In this document: positions 60,442 to 64,000 of the stretch, in pieces | How the letters are laid out: each line of letters begins with the position of its first letter | Position numbering within the stretch: the stretch's first letter is position 1 | DNA from: Sphingobacterium rhinopitheci | GTDB lineage: Bacteria; Bacteroidota; Bacteroidia; Sphingobacteriales; Sphingobacteriaceae | DNA: 64,000 nucleotides | Direction: 5' to 3' | NCBI RefSeq assembly: GCF_022627575.1 | Contig: NZ_JADEYQ010000001.1 | Span: 310,001-374,000, forward strand | The notes under the pieces: generated by a model | What the model was told of the DNA's origin: nothing | The model's database searches: none | Seen by the model: the letters and a program-made list of their open reading frames with translations, nothing else | Translations under genes and position numbers: made by a program

Positions 60442-60984
60442 ATGAAAAGAATGAAAAATTTAGTAAAGGGTGCGATTTTAGCAGTAGGTTTATTTGCAAC
60501 AGCAAGTGTTGCTCAAGCTCAACAAAAAATTGGTTATGTAAATGCTGATGAGGTTTTTCAACAAACAACCGAATTCAAAACAGCAACAGATCAATTAAAA
60601 ACGTTAAGCGATGCTAAACAAAAAGAACTTGAAAGTATGGTAAAAGTACTTCAAGACAAAAATGCTGCCGCTGAGGAAAAATATAAAAATCGTAGTGAAG
60701 CAAATAAAACAACTGTAGATGCTGAATTAGCAACTTTAGGTCAAGAGATTCAACAAATGCAACAACGTCTTCAAGATGTTCAAAAAGTAGCACAAGAAGA
60801 AGTTGGTAAAAAACAACAAGAATTAATGGCTCCTATTCAAACGAAAGTTATGAATGCTATCAATGCTGTAGCTAAGGAAAAGAACTTCGCTTATATCTTA
60901 GATATCGGTACAGGTGCTGTTATTTACTACCAAGGTGGTGAAGATATCACTCCAGATGTTAAAGTAAAATTAGGTATCAAATAA
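60442..60984 (+). CDS. OmpH/Skp-family periplasmic chaperone 2
   Basis: A 180-residue second Skp-like protein. A TTG at 60427 is in frame, but the ATG at 60442 gives a better signal (MKRMKNLVKGAILAVGLFAT, cut after AQAQ). KIGYVNADEVFQQTTEFKTATDQLKTL, a long coiled coil with many Gln/Glu (QEIQQMQQRLQDVQKVAQEEVG) and the FAYILDIGTGAVIYYQGG body follow. Pairs of ompH genes after bamA are usual in Bacteroidota. Two hairpins follow. Confidence 0.9.
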   Translation: MKRMKNLVKGAILAVGLFATASVAQAQQKIGYVNADEVFQQTTEFKTATDQLKTLSDAKQKELESMVKVLQDKNAAAEEKYKNRSEANKTTVDAELATLGQEIQQMQQRLQDVQKVAQEEVGKKQQELMAPIQTKVMNAINAVAKEKNFAYILDIGTGAVIYYQGGEDITPDVKVKLGIK

Positions 60985-61000
60985 GAATTATAATTTTTCC

Positions 61001-61046
61001 AAAAAAAGCCGGCTTATTAAATATATTTAATAAGCCGGCTTTTTTT
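61001..61046. terminator. 23-bp-arm palindromic terminator after ompH
   Basis: The 46 bp AAAAAAAGCCGGCTTATTAAATAT and its mirror form a perfect palindrome with A- and T-tracts at the ends. It is the end of the bamA-ompH-ompH unit. Confidence 0.9.
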
Positions 61047-61079
61047 GTGCGTCAATATATGGATATATTGACGCACAAA
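61044..61079. repeat. Second hairpin (17-bp arms) overlapping the T-tract of the first
   Basis: TTTGTGCGTCAATATAT (61044-61060) pairs with ATATATTGACGCACAAA (61063-61079), loop GG. It starts in the T-tract of the first hairpin, so two stem-loops are stacked directly one after another. Confidence 0.85.
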
Positions 61080-61147
61080 TAATAGCATAGAATTCAAATA
61101 GCTAAGGATTCGGCCAATCGAAGTTATATGCTTTACTATTTGGTAAA

Positions 61148-61232
61148 AGGTTGCTTCGTACCTCGCAATGACGGTATAGTCGCAACGACGATTATTATTT
61201 CGTCATTGCGAGAAGGAACGACGTGGCAATCT
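61148..61232. repeat. REP-like imperfect palindrome with GTCATTGCGAG core
   Basis: The left arm AGGTTGCTTCGTACCTCGCAATGACG (61148-61173) is the imperfect reverse complement of the right arm starting CGTCATTGCGAGAAGG (61201-61232, ending GGCAATCT). The core CGTCATTGCGAG with GCAATCT is a motif I know from dispersed palindromic repeats in many bacterial genomes. It appears once in this window. Confidence 0.6.
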
Positions 61233-61348
61233 GAAGTTCACCAAGTATAATAGGTATTAATAGCACATCTACTATGATAATTATTCCTCCAAGGGCTACT
61301 TAACGTACTATTCCATAAAGACAATTATTTTTAATTACTCTAAATAGT

Positions 61349-61366
61349 TATTATGCATGCATAATA
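61349..61366. promoter_or_regulatory. 18-bp perfect palindrome at the -33 region of the Fe-S genes
   Basis: TATTATGCATGCATAATA is fully self-complementary. Its centre lies about 34 bp before the start predicted from the -7 box, so a bound dimer would cover the -33 element: a likely repressor site. Confidence 0.5.
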
Positions 61367-61379
61367 TTAGCTGAATTTA

Positions 61380-61387
61380 TATATTTG
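61380..61387 (+). promoter_or_regulatory. -7 box of the Fe-S gene pair
   Basis: TATATTTG is an exact match to TAnnTTTG, 23 bp before the ATG at 61411. Confidence 0.55.
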
Positions 61388-61410
61388 TATATAACCACAT
61401 TAAACAGCTT

Positions 61411-62703
61411 ATGATTAGTCAATTAGTATTTGCTATTCTACTATTAGGTGCAGGCTATTACTTTTACCTAAATGCAGCTAAAATTTATCGTAATATTAAA
61501 TTAGGCAAAAAAATAGATCGATTTGATAATCCTTCAGAACGCCTAAAAACAATGTTACTCGTTGCTTTTGGACAAAAAAAAATGTTTAAAAAGCCAATTC
61601 CTGCCCTTCTTCATTTATTAGTATATGTTGGATTCTGTATTATCAATATCGAAATGATAGAGATCCTAATAGATGGCATATTCGGAACACATCGTATTCT
61701 CTCATTCTTAGGTGACCTTTATGCTATTTTGATTGGTTCTTTCGAAATACTAGCCTTTGCGGTATTAATATCGTGTTTGATATTTTTGATTCGAAGAAAT
61801 ATATTGAAAGTAAATCGACTTAATCAAGCCGAATTAAATAAATGGCCAAAAACTGATGCCAATCTAATATTGATTGTTGAAATATTATTAATGACAGCAT
61901 TTTTAATGATGAATGCTGCCGATTACAAATTGCAACAATTGGGTGTTGCCGGCTACCATACAGTGGGATCCTTCCCTATTAGTTCACATTTATTTGCGAT
62001 GTTGCCCGATAACAGCAGTAGTTTAATAAGTATAGAGCGGTTTTGTTGGTGGTTTCATATCATTGGTGTATTAGCATTCTTAAATTATCTTCCCTTTTCC
62101 AAACACCTTCATATCATACTGGCATTTCCGAATACCTACTTCAGTAAACTAGAGCCTAAAGGAAAATTTGAGAATATGCCTGCGGTAACAGCTGAAGTAA
62201 AATCAATGCTCGATCCCAGTATACCTCCGCCAATAGGTGAAGTATCACGATTTGGGGTCAAGGATGTACAAGATCTTACGTGGAAAAACCTTCTCGATGC
62301 CTATACCTGTACCGAATGTGGTAGATGTACTGCAGCATGTCCCGCAAATATAACTGGCAAACTATTGTCACCACGGAAAATCATGATGGACACAAGGAGT
62401 CGTCTAGATGAAGTGGGGAAGAACATAGATGCTAATAAGAGCTTCATAGACGATAGTAAAACATTATTGGACACATACATTAGAAGGGAAGAAATATGGG
62501 CTTGCACAAGCTGCAATGCTTGTGTAGAACAATGTCCCGTAAACATCAATCCGCTTGAAATAATAATGGGCATACGTCAATATATTGTAATGGAAGAATC
62601 TCAAGCCCCAAGCACCATCAACAATATGTTGAGTAACCTCGAAAATAATGGCGCACCTTGGAAATATGCACAAGCAGATAGAGCGAATTGGTCACAACAA
62701 TAA
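61411..62703 (+). CDS. Membrane-anchored 4Fe-4S protein (HdrC/HdrE-like fusion)
   Basis: A 430-residue protein. Residues 1-245 have about five or six TM segments (including a NarI/DsrM-like region with conserved His, for example ALLHLLVYVGFCIINIEMIEIL and ERFCWWFHIIGVLAFLNYLPFSKHLHI). Two 4Fe-4S motifs follow: CTECGRCTAACP near residue 300 and CTSCNACVEQCPVNINP near residue 370. The layout fits a quinone-linked membrane subunit passing electrons to a CCG-domain partner, which is the next gene. The in vivo donor is unknown. Confidence 0.85.
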   Translation: MISQLVFAILLLGAGYYFYLNAAKIYRNIKLGKKIDRFDNPSERLKTMLLVAFGQKKMFKKPIPALLHLLVYVGFCIINIEMIEILIDGIFGTHRILSFLGDLYAILIGSFEILAFAVLISCLIFLIRRNILKVNRLNQAELNKWPKTDANLILIVEILLMTAFLMMNAADYKLQQLGVAGYHTVGSFPISSHLFAMLPDNSSSLISIERFCWWFHIIGVLAFLNYLPFSKHLHIILAFPNTYFSKLEPKGKFENMPAVTAEVKSMLDPSIPPPIGEVSRFGVKDVQDLTWKNLLDAYTCTECGRCTAACPANITGKLLSPRKIMMDTRSRLDEVGKNIDANKSFIDDSKTLLDTYIRREEIWACTSCNACVEQCPVNINPLEIIMGIRQYIVMEESQAPSTINNMLSNLENNGAPWKYAQADRANWSQQ

Positions 62704-62714
62704 ACAAACGCAAT

Positions 62715-63509
62715 ATGGAAAACCAACTATATATACCTACTGTAGCCGAATTGATTAGCAAAGGCGAAACACCAGATTTATTATTTTGGGTTGGCTGTTC
62801 GGGTTCATTTGATGAGCGAGCACAACGTATCACTAGAGATATTTGTAAGATTTTAAATCATGTAGGCATTAAATATGCGATTTTAGGAACCGAAGAAAGT
62901 TGCACAGGTGATCCGGCCAAACGTTCGGGAAACGAATTCCTCTTCCAGATGCAAGCGATGATGAATATCCAAGTATTGGATGGATATGAAATCAAAAAAA
63001 TAGTAACAGCCTGTCCACATTGCTTCAATACAATTAAAAATGAATATCCCAATCTAGGTGGACATTATGAAGTAATTCATCATACCCAATTGATACAAGC
63101 ATTGATTGATGAAGGACGTTTGAAACCAGCGGATGGGCATGAATTTAAAGGTAAAAAAATAACCTACCACGATCCCTGTTATCTAGGCCGTGCCAATGAA
63201 GTATATGAAGCACCACGTAAGGTGTTAGAATCACTAGATGCTGACCTTATTGAATTGAAACGATGCAAAAGCAATGGTCTATGTTGTGGTGCGGGCGGTG
63301 CCCAAATGTTTAAAGAGCCTGAAGCAGGAAATAAAGATATCAATATAGAACGAATGGATGATGTAATAGCATCACAAGCTACTGTAGTGGCCTCTGCATG
63401 TCCCTTCTGTATGACCATGCTTAGTGATGGGGTCAAGATCAAAGAAAAAGAACAACAAATAACTGTTCTAGATATCGCTGAAATAACAGTCAGATCTAAT
63501 AAAATATAA
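62715..63509 (+). CDS. CCG-domain (Fe-S)-binding protein (HdrB/GlpC-like)
   Basis: The frame opens at 62688 inside the previous gene; the ATG at 62715 (MENQLYIP) is preferred, giving 264 residues. Two Cys-rich domains are visible: GCSGSFDERAQRI and TACPHCFNTIKNEYP with later HDPCYLGR, then CCGAGGAQMF and SACPFCMTML. These CCG domains hold unusual 4Fe-4S clusters in HdrB, GlpC and SdhE-type proteins. Directly downstream of the membrane Fe-S protein with 11 bp between, so the two work together in electron transfer. Confidence 0.87.
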   Translation: MENQLYIPTVAELISKGETPDLLFWVGCSGSFDERAQRITRDICKILNHVGIKYAILGTEESCTGDPAKRSGNEFLFQMQAMMNIQVLDGYEIKKIVTACPHCFNTIKNEYPNLGGHYEVIHHTQLIQALIDEGRLKPADGHEFKGKKITYHDPCYLGRANEVYEAPRKVLESLDADLIELKRCKSNGLCCGAGGAQMFKEPEAGNKDINIERMDDVIASQATVVASACPFCMTMLSDGVKIKEKEQQITVLDIAEITVRSNKI

Positions 63510-63534
63510 GATTATAAATAGCGGCAAAAACAAA

Positions 63535-63563
63535 AAAGGATCGCTATAAATTTGCGATCCTTT
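63535..63563. terminator. Hairpin between the CCG gene and tRNA-Leu
   Basis: AAAGGATCGC (63535-63544) pairs with GCGATCCTTT (63554-63563), loop 9 nt. Both the + strand gene and the minus-strand tRNA can end here. Confidence 0.8.
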
Positions 63564-63574
63564 ACTTTGTTATG

Positions 63575-63658
63575 TACCTAGAAGCAGATTCGAACTGCCA
63601 CGCCCTTGCAAGCGCCACCCCCTCAAGATGGTGCGTCTACCAATTTCGCCACCTAGGT
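63575..63658 (-). tRNA. tRNA-Leu(GAG)
   Basis: On the minus strand: acceptor ACCTAGG / TCTAGGT, D arm GCG-AAATTGGTAGA-CGC, anticodon arm CCATC-TTGAGGG-GGTGG (anticodon GAG), a long variable arm CGCTTGCAAGGGCG typical of class II tRNA, T arm with TTCGAAT, discriminator A. CCA is not encoded. Confidence 0.92.
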
Positions 63659-63714
63659 ATTAATACGAACAAAAATATATCTTTTTTTTGAAGGTACAAG
63701 AGTTTTTGAGCAGA

Positions 63715-64000
63715 TTATTTAATAAAATTTTTATTTATTAGTGTTTGAATAATACCATCAACCATACCTACTCTAGGAGCGACTATATTTTTGAGATGTC
63801 CAACTTTCATTATAGTCAAAAAAATCTCAGATGCTGGGATAATAACATCTGCACGATCCGAACGCAATCCTAAATTCTGAATACGATCTTTCATCGAAAA
63901 TGAATTTAGGTAAAGATATATAGCATTCAACTTTGCGTATGTAATAGGCATATCATCCTTTGCATTAGCAATTCTTGAGAGCTTATTTATATTACCACCA
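63715..64000 (-). CDS. Ppx/GppA family phosphatase, C-terminal part (5' end outside window)
   Basis: The frame is open to the right edge: beyond the first ATG (63951) it reads GGNINKLSRIANAKDD, the Ppx/GppA GGN motif, so the gene starts outside the window. Then RIQNLGLRSDRADVIIPASEIF (the LRxDRADVI signature) and the end VDGIIQTLINKNFIK. The family cleaves polyphosphate or pppGpp. Only the second half of the ASKHA fold, about 95 residues, is visible. Confidence 0.85.
   Translation of the reverse strand, partial: GGNINKLSRIANAKDDMPITYAKLNAIYLYLNSFSMKDRIQNLGLRSDRADVIIPASEIFLTIMKVGHLKNIVAPRVGMVDGIIQTLINKNFIK

Larger units (their letters stand above)
61085..61410. other. Intergenic region before the Fe-S gene pair
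   Basis: 326 bp without a gene. It contains a REP-like imperfect palindrome (61148-61232), an 18-bp perfect palindrome (61349-61366) and a -7 box (61380-61387) for the next gene. The left part, 61085-61147, holds nothing recognisable. Confidence 0.7.

Noticed and set aside
1..64000. Prophage, transposon, CRISPR-Cas or restriction and defence island
   Set aside because: No transposase, integrase, phage structural gene, Cas protein or methylase/nuclease pair was found on reading both strands; nearly all genes are housekeeping or envelope genes.

Overview
The window looks like a chromosomal segment of a low-GC Bacteroidota, most likely a Sphingobacteriaceae member (Sphingobacterium- or Pedobacter-like). 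The evidence is gene content and signals together. Genes typical of the phylum are present: a lipoprotein TamA (TamL), a PorT-like type IX secretion protein next to ubiE, a DUF4290-murA pair, a glycine-lipid glsA/glsB pair, a nadK-DUF6089-uppS-bamA-ompH-ompH cluster, and a FeoB-associated Cys-rich peptide. Many genes are preceded by the Bacteroidota -7 box TAnnTTTG, and strong Shine-Dalgarno sequences are almost absent. I see no insertion sequence, prophage, integrase or CRISPR array; this is core chromosome with ordinary housekeeping content. The genus is an inference.

Layout. 1-1.9 kb: tail of a subtilisin-like protease and three small proteins, two of them membrane proteins. 1.9-7.4 kb: tamL, divergent from a SPOUT methyltransferase-MFS-AI-2E-family operon. 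7.4-13.1 kb: an error-prone type DnaE polymerase, TatD, tcdA, an unlisted 40-residue membrane peptide, DUF4342 and a Pmp3-like protein. 13.1-16.7 kb: glmM-type mutase, PAP2 phosphatase, ZIP transporter with a His-rich tail, MarR regulator. 16.8-20.4 kb: feoA-feoB-Cys-rich peptide facing dinB. 20.6-27.5 kb: porin, lpxB, a secreted orphan, FUSC protein, GH29 fucosidase, rnhA, deoxyinosine glycosylase. 27.6-32.4 kb: purM, rimB-like protease, rimK, mnmA and three identical tRNA-Phe genes. 32.4-41.8 kb: M3 peptidase, YceI, murA (Asp at the usual catalytic Cys), DUF4290, UvrD/PcrA helicase, VanX-like dipeptidase, AraC regulator. 41.9-46.5 kb: FecA-like receptor, HxlR regulator, TIGR01777 oxidoreductase, pirin. 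46.5-53.6 kb: dnaB, ubiE-porT-SDR-yqeY-GNAT, glsA-glsB. 53.8-61 kb: CBS protein and the envelope cluster nadK to ompH. 61.4-64 kb: a membrane Fe-S/CCG protein pair, tRNA-Leu and the end of a Ppx/GppA phosphatase.

Themes. Envelope biogenesis dominates: lpxB (lipid A), glsA/glsB (glycine lipids), murA, glmM and uppS (peptidoglycan and carrier lipid), bamA, two Skp-like chaperones, tamL (outer-membrane assembly) and a PorT-like protein (protein secretion). Iron and metal uptake (feoAB, ZIP, FecA-like receptor) and DNA repair or tolerance (DnaE2-like, DinB, UvrD, deoxyinosine glycosylase) recur.

The most noteworthy observations are: very long perfect inverted repeats between convergent genes, two of which run into both stop codons; -7 boxes so close to start codons that ubiE, rnhA and purM may be leaderless; a duplicated tRNA-Phe-plus-terminator cassette; a REP-like imperfect palindrome and an 18-bp palindrome in front of the Fe-S pair; MurA with Asp in place of Cys; and the GNAT/PlsC-like glycine-lipid pair. 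I did not find a clearly new defence or mobile system.
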